DNA from: Cheilinus undulatus
Taxonomy: Eukaryota > Chordata > Actinopteri > Labriformes > Labridae
Assembly: GCF_018320785.1 (NCBI RefSeq)
Contig: NC_054873.1
Location: forward strand, 20,302,196 to 20,366,195
Length of the DNA: 64,000 nucleotides
Direction: 5' to 3'
The notes beneath the pieces are model-generated. The model made no database searches. It saw only the letters and a program-made list of their open reading frames with translations, and was not told where the DNA came from. The translations under genes were made by a program, and so were the position numbers. Below are positions 28,601 to 39,600 of this stretch, piece by piece. Numbering within the stretch: position 1 is the stretch's first letter; each line of letters begins with the position of its first letter.

Positions 28601-31600
28601 GCCTCAAATGTATGGATTCACCTGTCTTCTTTACCTAGAGGGGGTTCCCACCCAGGTATCAAGTGTACACAAACAGGCCTAAATCTCACACACTCCATCA
28701 CAATACCCATGTCACCTGGCCTGTTGTAAGATTGTGACAAGAATCAGAACAAATCAACTCTGCACAATTACGGATATGTTTTTCAGTGACCGTGCAAAAT
28801 AATGTCATCCACTAAAAACTGAATGCAAACATTATATCCTCTTCCTACTTATTTTCCCATCCTTAGCCTGAATTTTTTTTATCAGTCAAGCTTTTGATGA
28901 TTGTCCATATAATTGGGTTATCTTTACAAGAGTAGCAAAATAAATTGCAAGTTAATTATTATCACAATATGAGCATTTGCAATAAACACGACCCCAAAGT
29001 CTAAAATAATCACTTTAACTAAGTGTTAATTTTTGAAAACAAGCAATGCTCTCCCACTGAGTGTCTAATTTTCCCTCGTTGATTGGAGGCCTACATAATA
29101 CAGCTGCTCTTCCACACCATAAAAACAGTCAAAGGATACTCAATCTAGCTATCAGCTTCCCTCAGATCAACTGGTTCCTTTAAATGGTGAAAAAAAGCTT
29201 TCTGGATTCAGGTAAAACATTTAGAAAACAGACATAGCTAAAGCTAATATTGTTGCTTTAATACCAGTCTATTTATTCCACTTCATTTGTCATAATACTC
29301 AACAATATAATGGCACATCCCATTTTTTCTGATAGTGTTATATAAATGCATAGAAAGCCTAAAATAGTTTAACCATGATCATATTAATTAACTGTTAATT
29401 ACCTATTTTTATTTGTTGCTTTATTTGTTATTTAGTTGCTGTCAAAAGATAATTTACCTAAAGCATGGTGACTTTTGGGGGGCTAATCAAAGTTGTGCCT
29501 TAGGCCTTATGCCCACAGTAAGTTCTTGTGGCACCAACAACCTCAGTTTCAAAGTGCCTCCTTATAGTCATTCCTTGTTACTGGATTATAGAGGTTGACT
29601 TCTGCCTTCCTCAGTAGTATCTGTGACAGCATTTGCTGTGTGTTTCGTTTTTCTTTTTCTAAAGGAAATATCCCTGAGAAAAGGGATCCTGTCCTGACAC
29701 AGGCAGCAGCTGTAGTCCTGGAAACTTTACCCTTAAAAGGATGAGTCAGATCAGTTTCTCTCCCCTTTCCTGATTTTGATTGGCCACAGTTCCAAGAGTT
29801 AAATTGTCTTTGACTAAGGGCACATTCACACCAGAGATTTTTGATCCACTTTAAACGAACTCTGGTCCATTTTCCCGGATAGTCTGGTTTGTTTGGAGTG
29901 GTGTGAAAGCTCAAACGAACTCAGGTGTGGACCAAACAAGCGGACTCTGGTCCACTTGAAAACAGGGGGTCTTGGCCTGCTTCCAAACCCTGGTGCAGTT
30001 CGTTTGAGGTGTGAAAGCAAAGCGGACCAACTTGTGAACCAAAGGCAGTAAGTGGCATAGAGCGTAATGATATACAGATTTATATGTGATTTAATACAGT
30101 CAAATACATGTCGATACCTCGCTTGGCGTCTGTGTAGCCATAGCAACACGTTGTCATTGGTGCCGATTTATTTGTCTCATGTAAAAAACGACATGCTGGA
30201 CAGCTCATTGCCTCGCTGGCTGCTCCCCAATCTCTGCAGTTTAAGTCTTGTTCTGAATTAAGGACTCTGTTCATTAAAAATGGCACACCATAGGTTTACT
30301 GAACAGTTAACTGATGTTTTGGTTTCACCTCCAAATTTCACAATATGACAAAGATAAGCTGTAAATAGTGCTCTTCTGGGGTCATGATGTTTCTTGCAAG
30401 GCATGCTGGGATACTAATTTTCTATGGCCAACGTAGCTACAACCAACCACCAGTATTAACTTTACACCAAATGCACCATTCACAGCATAGAGCAGTAGTT
30501 GGTACATCTGGTCTTATCATGTGTGTTTGTGTGAACGTTCGCTGAAAGGTGAGGGTTGCAGAGAAACACACTTCCCTACAGTTCTAACTTCTATCAAACT
30601 AGAATATAAAAAAAAGTCAAAATCTCTTTGTTAAGCAAAAAAAAAAAAAACACTTCTTTTTAACCTAAATGTTGTTGCTGATAAATATCAAAGTGTTTCA
30701 CACATGATTTAAAACACCCCTTGCGCTTGCTCCACTGTCTTAAATCAAGAGTTTCTTCAATCAAATTGGTACCTCACACATTTATTTACTGAATACTTTA
30801 TCACTGTTTTTTAAATGGATGATTATAACACAGCCTACTGAGTGAGAAAGGGAGAGAATCAGCACCTGCAGGGCAGGGACAGATCTGTTTCACATCACCC
30901 CAGTGTCACATCTTGTAGCATAATTAGAGAGTATTACTCTGTTATTCAAACAGAGCTCATCTGCTAACAAGCTCTTTTCATCAGGTGACAGTCTATGTCC
31001 ATTGTCCAGTCACAGATTTCTCTCTCATCCTCATGCCTATTCATTGATAAACATTTGCTTCCATCATGTTTCCTTCATTTTATGATGACCACAGTTCACT
31101 TCCCATTCACAGCATATTAGTTGACTTAATAAAGTTACACCTACTCCATCCTAGACATAAGAGTTACACCCAGGCATGACTCAAACAGAGCTTAAATCCA
31201 AATGGTGCATAGGGTGGAACTTTAAGTCAGTCGTAACCTCTGGTTCTAACTTCGGGCATGACGTTAACCCCAGGCGTACAACGAGCTGGTGCACTTGTCC
31301 CCAGGAGTGCAACTTTGATGAACAGAGTCTTCAAATCAAAACAAGAAGTTAGTCACAGAGGTTGGCACACTCAGCAGGGAGTCTCATCATGACCCAACCT
31401 GGAAATGCCTAGTGGGTGCAAGTGAGGGGGGGCATCAGCCGGGGTCAGTTTGGGCGATTGGACTTGCAACTAGGGGTGCACCGATCGATCGGCGCTGATT
31501 TCCTTAATTTGGGGGGATCGGTGATCGGCCGATACTTACATACGAAACCGATCTTATCCACCGATCTTATCTACTTCTACCTACTAAAATGTGAAAAATG

Positions 31601-34600
31601 AAAGACTAAAGGAACTGATATAATTTAGTAGTTTGGACAGAAATGCTCTAAACTTTTAATTTATATTTGAGAGAACTACCTCATGTGCAGTTAAAACAAC
31701 AAGTTTATATTGTTTCATGGGTATTGTTCAATGTTTTTCAATAAAATAAGATTGGAACATTGAAGGTGTATGCTGTCAGTTATTAAAAAAAAAACAGTAT
31801 TGGCCAAAAAATTGCAATCGGTGCACCCCTAGTGGCAACTGATAGCAGCCACCAGAAGAAGACACGTCCCGTTACAATTCTAAAAATCAGGAATTTCTCT
31901 GGTTTTGAAAACCGTTGTAAAATATCTGAAGTAATGTAGGAACTCAACTTAAAAATGCATCGCATACGAGTTGTGATTTTTTTTAAATTTACATAGACAT
32001 TTCAGTATACTGTAGCTTCACACCAGCATTCTCATGTGTAAGCAGGGAAGACAGAATTGACTCATATTTTTGACTGTTTTTTTTTGCTCCAAAGTAGACA
32101 AAAGAACAACAAGTGGGAATCCCATGACTATGAATCAAAAAACATGTGTAAACAGCATTCAATCACTGTGCAAGTCTCTGCCATAGTTATAGTAGGGACA
32201 AAGACTCGACAAAGTTTTCCTTCAGGGTTAATATGAAAGAATAAAAAAGTGTGACAAACCTTCCATGGGCATGAAAATCTAAATGAAGGAAAGAGTCTTC
32301 ATGAGACAGCGCTCTCTTGGCCCTCTGATGCTTGCTGTGCACAAGCTCTGTGTCGTAGGACAGGCCTTCATAGTGAAGGATGTACTTGTTCAGGGGATTT
32401 CTATAGTGTCCTGTGTGAAAAAACAGAGAAACTCCTGTTATTAACTAAAAGAACAGTACAGCTTAACATATCACAGATCCTTCTAAAAGCATAATAAAAC
32501 ACAGTAATCTCAGATGTATAATCAATTATTCATTCCAGGTTATAACTGAATATGTATATGCTTCTAAAGAAATGTGTGTGCACACAGAGCCTCCATTAAT
32601 TATTCATCATTTATTAAATTCACATCATAGCAAGCCAAAATAAAAAAAATAAACAACACAAATGTATATTTCTAAACTTCTGCTAAAATAAAAAACAAAT
32701 GCATGGCTTTAACAACACTGTTTGTCTGCTGCATTCATTAATCTTAGCAGATGGGAGCTGAACTGAAGCACACCATACTTTATTTTGACTCTTTTGGCAG
32801 AGTGTAACAGCCAAGTTTATCAGAATAAATAACTTTGCCTTAATACATTTTTATTGTAAGTCAAACACACAAAACGGATGATGGTGGCAGATATCTGACA
32901 GCATTAATAGACACTGACAGCATACATGTAGAGTCTGTGTTTTAAAATTCAGCTAAATCCATTTAAGTCAAATGGATGCTAGTTCTGGAGCTGTGCTCAA
33001 CAACAGCCCCCAGCGTCACAGCATTATTATTTAGCCACCAGAAGAGTGGGTGGTGGGCTCTGAGGAAAATATTCTCAAGCACCTCCACCCATTTCACCAA
33101 CTGCTTCACACTCAAAGGCTTGCATGAAAACAATAATTTTGTAAGAGGACTAAGGCCCACCTGAAAGTAGATTTGTTTTTGATGTTTACACAGTATTCTG
33201 GGTGAATGGGTGTATCTGAAAAAATAATCTCTCTACTCACATAGCATGTACACCAAAAGAGAGTACTTTCAGTGAATGCAGTAATTTGTACCTTCTGATA
33301 CATAATTACTGCATGACTAGTGAGCCATAAATTACAAGATTCTGTGTCTTAGTATATAACATAGATGCTTAAGTAGACCAGTCTTCTGTGAGTTTCTTGT
33401 TCATGTGAATAATGAAATATTAAAGTGGTGACATTAAATATTTTAGTGGGACAGTCAATATTTAAAAGAAGGTAACGACAGTTAGGAAAGGTTCTGATTT
33501 CTAAACTACCTACAGCAAATACAATACTCAACACTTCCCATGTTCCTGTCACCATTCATTGCTTACAAACACTCAAACCCCCCACAAAACAACATTTGAT
33601 TATTTAAACTACCCAAAACAGCACATTACCACCATATGCATCACTTCATTTACATTTTATCACGTTTAACAGCCTTGTTGTGTGAAAAGTTGAGACTTCT
33701 ACTGTTGACAGTTTGACATGAAATCCATCTCAGGATTAAAAACACTATGAATGCCAAAAGAAAGTATGGACCATATCACCAACAGAGACGTTTTAAGACT
33801 GAAATTTGAGTCCTATATAGCTAGTTTAGTTCCGATAATACATCCATTAGCCATGTAGAGGTAAGTGGTAATTACATGATGCCATATATAAACAACCCAC
33901 TATTCTATAGAATTTTATTGAGAGGAAACTTCGCTACAATAAGTATCGCGATATTTTAAATACTTCAAATAAAAAGTAACTGCCGCTTACCACGTTAAAT
34001 TACATATTAGCGATAACAGCACAGGACACAGCATCGGCTATGACAAACACGGGAACAAAAATAACATAGCAAACCTGAAAACTTGTGTCATTTAATTCGC
34101 AACCACACATACTGTTTAGTTTACATAATTTGAACAGCCACTTTTAATATTTTGGACGAAAACCGTTCCGTTAGCTGCTAAACCGTTAGCTAGCACAAAG
34201 CTAGCGGTCCGTTAACCGAGTCGGCATCCCCGTCTTCTCATAACAATGGCTGTCGGCGCTATTCACACGATAACAACAAAACCGAGCCAAGGCTGACAAT
34301 AAAGACGGTGACAACACATGGAAATAACTCCGCAATATAAGATTATTTTAATGAACTGCACAAATAAAAGTCGACTTTTACGCCTCGTATAATTTGTAAG
34401 CTAGAACTAATACGGCAAAAAGGGTGCAGTCCTCTTCATAACAAGCAGGCCCCGCTGCTGATCCCTTCTGTTAGCTACAAGGCTATCAGCCTTTCTGCTG
34501 CTCTCTGCCACCGCTTCATGAATTCAACATAACTTCAAAGGTTTTCACTGAAAACGCCTCACTCACCTTGGGTGTCGTTTAGTAAGTACACGATGAGAAA

Positions 34601-34633
34601 AACTTTAAGAAGAAGCATATCTGCCAAATCCAT
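8472..34633 (-). CDS. adam10: ADAM10 metalloproteinase (alpha-secretase)
   Basis: Membrane-anchored zinc sheddase that cleaves APP, Notch, cadherins and other type I proteins near the membrane. Sixteen exons, all GT-AG and in phase: 34633-34567, 32410-32260, 24969-24851, 24743-24585, 24035-23935, 22524-22372, 17599-17507, 17422-17239, 16881-16718, 16601-16418, 13575-13428, 13314-13131, 13023-12915, 12800-12580, 12486-12360, 8695-8472; 795 residues against about 748 in human. Order: signal peptide (1-24), prodomain with cysteine switch GGCADS (Cys177) and furin site RKKR (215-218), catalytic domain with [11 protein letters not shown] (His388, Glu389, His392, His398), disintegrin and Cys-rich domains, one membrane helix (679-701), then a 95-residue cytosolic tail rich in His, Gln and Gly. 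The C-terminal QMGQMRR matches the vertebrate family end. An in-frame second ATG (34618) could also start translation. Teleosts have two paralogues and I cannot tell which this is. Confidence 0.96.
8571..8615 (-). repeat. adam10: GGH-coding tandem repeat in ADAM10 tail
   Basis: Nine-base units reading GGN GGN CAC on the minus strand, five Gly-Gly pairs separated by His, inside the last adam10 exon. Alternating wobble bases give a higher-order 18-bp period (GGAGGCCAC / GGCGGGCAC), the mark of slippage. Flanked by His/Gln-rich coding DNA on both sides. Confidence 0.85.
9775..10637. mobile_element. hAT-like non-autonomous element (adam10 intron 15)
   Basis: An 863-bp element between perfect 8-bp target duplications CTCTAGTC (9767-9774 and 10638-10645). 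Ends are imperfect inverted repeats: CAGTAGTTTTCAACC on the left and, read inward from the right, CAGTGGTTCCCAATTG. Eight-bp duplications and CAG-type ends fit the hAT superfamily. No transposase is encoded, so it is a MITE or internally deleted derivative. Confidence 0.8.
13864..15060 (+). mobile_element. truncated Tc1/mariner element (adam10 intron 10)
   Basis: Begins CAGTGCCGTAAAAATGTATT right after TA (13862-13863), a typical fish Tc1 end, followed by about 200 bp of terminal repeat. Plus-strand transposase remains: a start at 14251 ([16 protein letters not shown]) runs straight into a stop, later pieces include [10 protein letters not shown] (around 14650) and [20 protein letters not shown] (around 14803-14862), up to 'LEWPSQ'-like coding near 15040-15058, after which similarity stops. 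The C-terminus and the right terminal repeat are missing. Dead copy. Confidence 0.8.
15061..16074. other. adam10 intron 10, unassigned part
   Basis: No exon. Contains a short GC-rich hairpin, GGCGCTAGC and its reverse complement GCTAGCGCC separated by 7 bases (15548-15572), otherwise AT-rich DNA of unclear origin. Confidence 0.4.
16075..16166. mobile_element. hAT-like terminal fragment
   Basis: Repeated ATCGGAA/TATCGG motifs run into GGATCGTGCATCCCTAG, which read in reverse resembles the end of the MITE at 31471-31831 (TAGGGGTGCACCGATC). No partner end is found to the left, so this is a fragment. Confidence 0.4.
17971..18024. repeat. (CA)n/(CCCA)n microsatellite
   Basis: CA and CCCA repeats preceded by a TATA/CATA tract, abutting the left end of the Tc1 element that follows. 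Confidence 0.9.
18025..19584 (+). mobile_element. degenerate Tc1/mariner element (adam10 intron 6)
   Basis: The ends share GTGCTTAACAAATTTATTAG in inverted orientation (18027-18046 and near 19565-19584). Between them the plus strand carries broken transposase: [17 protein letters not shown] (helix-turn-helix part) near 18525-18575, then [20 protein letters not shown] and [13 protein letters not shown] near 18815-18923 with the first catalytic Asp. Later parts are full of stops and shifts. The element sits exactly between two CA/TA microsatellites, and its outermost bases and TA duplication have been blurred by them. Confidence 0.8.
19585..19648. repeat. (TA)n/(CA)n microsatellite
   Basis: Alternating TATA and CACA tracts directly outside the right end of the Tc1 copy; mirror of the tract on its left side. 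Confidence 0.9.
20041..20477. mobile_element. hAT-like MITE (adam10 intron 6)
   Basis: A 437-bp element between perfect 8-bp target duplications AGTCAACC (20033-20040 and 20478-20485). Ends: TTGGGCTGGGCAATTAATCG on the left and, inward from the right, AAGGGCTGAACGATTTTG. The subterminal AAATCGCAAT-type motifs near both ends are also inverted. No coding capacity. Confidence 0.8.
20486..22371. other. adam10 intron 6, remainder
   Basis: AT-rich intronic DNA without a recognised gene or complete element. Confidence 0.5.
25135..25490. repeat. dispersed fish repeat, probably LINE 3' tail
   Basis: Starts with a short CATC-rich stretch and contains segments well known from many fish genomes: GGGGTCACAGGGGGGCTGCA, CAGGGTACACCCTGGACTGG, CACTCACACCTACGACC and a block close to GCACGGGAAGAACAAGCAAA. 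I believe this is a non-LTR retrotransposon tail, but the family is from memory. Confidence 0.55.
25491..29819. other. adam10 intron 2, central part
   Basis: No exon belonging to adam10 or another gene. The longest open frame here (28420-28025, minus, 131 codons) has no recognisable domain. Simple A/T runs occur. Confidence 0.45.
29820..30060. repeat. possible non-autonomous DNA element fragment
   Basis: The words AAACGAACTCTGGTCCA and CAAACGAACTCAGGTGTGGA, plus GGTGTGAAAGC twice, show internal repetition typical of MITE subterminal regions, starting near AAGGGCACATTCACACC. No matching opposite end was located. Confidence 0.3.
31471..31831. mobile_element. hAT-like MITE (adam10 intron 2)
   Basis: A 361-bp element with inverted ends TAGGGGTGCACCGATC (left) and, inward from the right, TAGGGGTGCACCGATTG. 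The flanking octamers CTTGCAAC (31463-31470) and GTGGCAAC (31832-31839) match at 6 of 8 positions, as expected for an old 8-bp duplication. No coding capacity. Confidence 0.75.
32411..34566. other. adam10 intron 1
   Basis: First intron, between the signal-peptide exon and the prodomain. The part near 34000-34566 is less AT-rich and may include regulatory DNA; no other gene is visible. Confidence 0.5.
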
Positions 34634-34800
34634 TGTTAGAGCATTGATGCCGATTTCACTTTATTGTCCTACTTATATAGGCGCAGACGCCCTGTGTGTT
34701 TATTGCACCTTCCTCCTCTCATCGCCTCCTCTCTCCTGCGTCGTGACGTCAGACGCCGCACAGCTTGGGCATCCCTTCCCCCAAATGCATCCACGATAAA
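34634..34800 (-). promoter_or_regulatory. adam10: adam10 core promoter with TATA box and CRE
   Basis: Read on the minus strand toward the gene: a perfect cAMP-response element TGACGTCA (34744-34751), then CCTATATAAG (34671-34680) about 38 bp upstream of the first ATG. A TATA-driven start would lie near 34645-34650 and leave a 5' leader of only some 15 bases, unless an upstream start is used. Sequence-based inference only. Confidence 0.45.
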
Positions 34801-35311
34801 GGCCTGCATACATTACAGCACGACCATGCACAGCATCAAACATTACTGGGTGTAATGTAATGAAGGGAATTAATTTTTTTTTTCTGTTTCAGAGCCACTT
34901 TAAAACACAGTGAAGAAGAGTGCCAAAGCTGTCTTTTAAGGTTTTAGTTTGGTAAGAAATCAAATAATTAAAATACAAGAGTCTTGCAGTTACTTTTATA
35001 TACAATTCAACCTCACCAGTCACTATCTGCCAAATCTTTTTTTTTTTCTAAGTCTGAAATCTACCCATACAACTATCCAATTCAACACTCCCTACATTAT
35101 TGTATTATTACGGTATAGTGAATGATTTATTTGGTGGAATTACATTTTATGTAATAGAATTAAAGTAGCTAACATCTGACAATCTATTGCTTTTTTGTTT
35201 TGATGCAAAGCTTGAGCAGCTCTGAACAATTTTGGGGGTGTCTTTTGGTCAGAATATATGAGCAAGGTCATTAAAGATGATATATTTGGCTCTAAAATTC
35301 TCATGTTCTGT
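34801..35311. other. adam10-fan1 intergenic DNA, first part
   Basis: AT-rich, no gene or clear repeat recognised. Confidence 0.4.
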
Positions 35312-36061
35312 CAGGGTTCCTACACACTTTTAAAAATCAAGTTTCAGACTTTTAAGACCTGATCTGAGAAAATGTAACACCACTTTTTGCACAGTAAACA
35401 GTAAAAAAATAAATAAATAAAGATAAAAAGAAAGGCATGAGATTTCTACATTTACCAGACCTTGGCTAAATGTTCTAATCCAATGAACTATCCATGAAAT
35501 GTTAAATGGTATAGGGGCAAAATAAAATTTCATATTTCCGGATCATTAAAGCCTCTATTCAATCAATATGTTATATGGTGATATTTCTCAGAACACATTT
35601 TTGCTGAACTGATTATAAACAGTTAGACCATTAAAAGAAAAATAAAGTTTTTTTTTTTGTCAAGGAAGACCTATTAAAGTAAGGGTTAGCAGCAAGGATT
35701 CTTAAGTGGGCAACTATGTGGCCCAGATGACTGAGAAGTGGACTGTGTTTCACAACAGAACAAGGTTTATTGAATCAAAGTGAGTCAGTTAAAATCAGAG
35801 AGGGGTCAAGGGTCCTCCCTAATGAAATTCAGAATATGTAGCACTGAATTTTATAGAATGTTCATGCAAACATTTTTTTAAAGGAAGCCAATAAAAATTG
35901 TATAATGTTTGCTAAAAAACAAAGATTGGATAAGGACAGGTCTTCTAAAATATAAGACCTCTCACTGCTAAAAAAAACAATTTTTAAAGACTTTTTATGT
36001 CCTTAAATTTTGAATATATTAACTGACTATTTAAGACTCCTCAAGGATCTGCATAAACCCT
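35312..36061. mobile_element. putative hAT-like element between adam10 and fan1
   Basis: The left end CAGGGTTCCTACACACTTTT, followed by 'CAGACTTTTAAGACC', and the right end, read inward as AGGGTTTATGCAGATCC with AGTCTTAAATAG, are imperfect inverted repeats resembling a common fish element. No convincing target duplication is seen and there is no transposase, so borders are approximate. Confidence 0.45.
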
Positions 36062-36596
36062 ATTTATTTACCAAACATTTGTTTAATTGGAAAAAAATAC
36101 AACTTCTGTCATTAAGAGCATAATCATTTATTGTAGCCTTTAATTCTGTCTTTATACGCAACTGATATTTATCATACAGTAGTGTAGATTTATTGGCAAA
36201 TTACTACAGTAATTGGTTGCACAGTAAAAACTCACAGAGTTGTCCAATTCATAAGCAGCCAACCGATTGTGAGTTTCTGTTGCTTGGCAACCTAAGATCA
36301 AGAGAACATAGCGTTCCAAAGGAAAACACCATCAGTTTGGTGTGGTTGTTAGATCCCCTTCCTCTCATGCATCAGCTCAGATGATCTGTAAGCAAGCTAT
36401 TTCTGATCCTGGGAGTTCTCATCTTCGTTATGATGCACCTCTTCACGATGAATGCAGTGGATTTAAATGGCTTGCAATAACATTTCCAAAAGTCATGCAG
36501 AGTTCAATCTGTGATGCATGGAAAATGCATTCATTTCTTCAGACAAACTCTGAACATCTGTTCTAGATTAGCAGAATCAGAAAAAGTATTCAGATA

Positions 36597-36602
36597 TTTA
36601 TT
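36597..36602 (-). terminator. fan1: candidate fan1 polyadenylation signal
   Basis: AATAAA on the minus strand 87 bases past the fan1 stop codon. A second AATAAA overlaps the stop itself (36688-36693) but is too close to be the main signal. Confidence 0.5.
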
Positions 36603-36688
36603 CATAAACTGCTTCTGCACATGTTTTCATATCAACCACACAAGTATTAATTAGCAGCAAAGTCTTATTAGTCATATTTTCTGTCTGT

Positions 36689-39600
36689 TTATTCCAGACG
36701 AGCTCCTCTGGCTCCAGTGGCCTCCACGTGGCACACCTCCACATCAGCTCCTAGTTTCTGCAGCTCATCCAGCCAGATCTGTTGTTTCTGGGACAATCGA
36801 TCATTGGGCCCCTTCACCTCCACCAGCTACAACAATAATAACACATTTCATCTCACACTGAACAGTGAAGAATTAATCATGTAGAAAATTTCAAATTACA
36901 AGGGCAGAATTTGACATTATTTCACCTTGTATGTGTTGTTTGAAGTGTTCCACACCACTAGATCAGGCAGACCTCCACGGCAGTGTCTGAAGTCCTTTGA
37001 CATCCTTGCTATTACCCCTCCTAAGAAAGCTCCTCCCAAGCATGAAACCAGGGACTGCAAACAGAGTGTCAAAGTGGTTTTGTCACAATTATTTCAGAAG
37101 CTTTAGTAACACATGTAAGCCCAATCTTAAATCTCAGCATACCAAAATGAAAAAAGATGTAGAAAATATTACAGAGCAGCTTTTAGATTACAAATATCAT
37201 GTACGGATATAAAGAGGTAGTGACTTAAATACATGTTTTAAGTCCCAGTTGTAGTGATTGGAGGGCTTGTTTTGGACTGCACTGTCTTGAATAATTTTAG
37301 ATTTCTTTCCCTCGTGATAAAATTAAGTCCAGTGTAAAGCATTGTGAAAAGTAGCCTCAGTTACCAATCAACATAAGACATGTTTATCCTTGTCAAGTTT
37401 AAATTTAAAGCCATGCTTTTGGACTTCCTTTACATTTTACAGACGTTCTATGCATCTGATTATGTACGTGAGAGTGACAGGAAGTACCTGTGCCTGTTGA
37501 AGGGATGAGAATCGTTCCCAGTTGACCAATGAACACACTTTACCCTCCTGAGGGGTCCAGACATTTTCCATCATGTCATGCAGAGTCTCAGAGGATGCCT
37601 CACTAATTAACTGCACACGAGAATCGATCACCTCTTTTCTGTTCTCATAGAAACAGTCGGTGTAAAAATCCAGTGGACATGTCTGAGGAGAAAGGAAGAT
37701 GATTTAAAATGATAGAAATGCACAGATAAATGGCTTAAATGAAGGTAAAGCAAAGCTTACCTGGTATGGATTTCTGAAAACATCAGGAATCCCCTCCATG
37801 AAAATGATGTCCCACAGTAGAAGAGCAAACAGTGTTGAAAAAGTTGAGCCTTCTCCATGGATTCCTGATGCATTTACAATGAGAAATCAATGTAAAGGTG
37901 ATAAAAGGAAGTGTAGATATTTTTTATAGGTGTGGGAAATCAGCTTACCTTGGTCAAAGCCTTGCTGACGATAATGTGCTAAAGACAGCTCTTCCACTGA
38001 GCATATTACAGTAGCATTAGCACCCTCATCTCCCTCTCCATTTGATGGTAAAAGAAACCTAGATTTTCCAGTGCCTCCTTCATGGGGGAACAGCTGTCCA
38101 CGGATAGTCACCTGCATGCAAAAGTAGAAACATTCAATCTTTAAAACATCATTCTACATACATGCATCAGTTTATATTTAGACATGTGCAAAACTCACAT
38201 GTCTGACATCTTGGACATGAACACTGGGCAGTTCTTTCAGTCGTAGGCGATATTTCTTGAAGCTGGCGGACTCTTTCATCCTTACAGCTCTCTGATGAAG
38301 GGAGAGTTTATGTCCAGTTCGCACTAAAGGGTCTGACAGCCCATCTCTGATAGCACTAATGGCCTAGGATCAATAGAAAAGTTGTGAAAATAAGACAGCC
38401 ATAAGTGAGCACAAAGTTGAACATATAGTTAATACCAAAGACAGCTATATTTCAAAAATAAATTCTAACAGGTTTACTTGTCAAAAATCTAGTATAAAAT
38501 ATCTCATTGCATGTACTGTAAACTACAGTATACCTGTGCAGAAAAGCATCTTATTTAAAGATACAAAAGCAAAAAGAAAAGGTCTGAATTTCTAGGGAAA
38601 AGCTAAAATGTCTGCTAATGCAGCAGAAATAATTTACTTGAGTATCTGAAGTCCTTGAAAAATCTCATTTAAAAGCAATAAGTAAAACTCCATGCTGCGC
38701 CAGGAGGCACTTTATCTGATGAGCAATTCAGACTTTATTTTTGCTAGTTATATCCTGAAATAAGATGTTTATCTGGATTTTTCAAGTGAAAATGGCTAAT
38801 AGTAAGTGTAATGAGATTTTTTACAAGTTATTTGACAAATACACCACTAGGATTTCAGTTTAAGCGTCCTCACTTGCTCAGGTTTTTTCAGGTGCTGGTG
38901 AAGGTTTAGTGCCAGTCTGTCCCACCATCGTCCTCGACTATCAGGACAGTAGATCGACTGCAACAGCAGGGATTGAAGTTCCTCTATTGCTTCCTGGATA
39001 AAAAAGTAGACCAATAACACAATTGATCTTTGTTTATAACACACAATTGGAATTTAAATATGCAACATTTTTAGTAACAGTGAGCAAATTAGATAGATAA
39101 AAACAAAATCAAACAAACAAACAAACCTCATAGCGTCGTAGCCTCTGCAAGATCTCCACCCCTCTGGATAAGATGCGAGTGTAGGCCCAACCTGTGGTGA
39201 AACTGCGCAGGAACACAGGCAGCTGCTCCTGGTGACTATTCAATACAATAATATTATTATAAAGGGCTTAAAATGCAACATGAGTATTAAAAACCAAATG
39301 TCACATAATCCAGGTGTAAATATATTCTGGATGAAATGACTTCACAAAAAGCACTCTGTTTACAGCTTTCAGAATGAGGGTTTGTCTTGATATACGGCTT
39401 ATTCATATGTAGTTCAGAGGCTCAGACATACTTCATTAATGCAATCCTCAATTCCAAAAAAACTGCCAACTTATGCTAAAAGATACAGGGGTTTGCTAAT
39501 CATTTAAAACCTATATTCAACTAAATAAAGCACCAAGACAAGATGTTTAATGTTCAAACTAATACTAGTGCATCTTAAAAAAATTAGAATATCATGAGAA

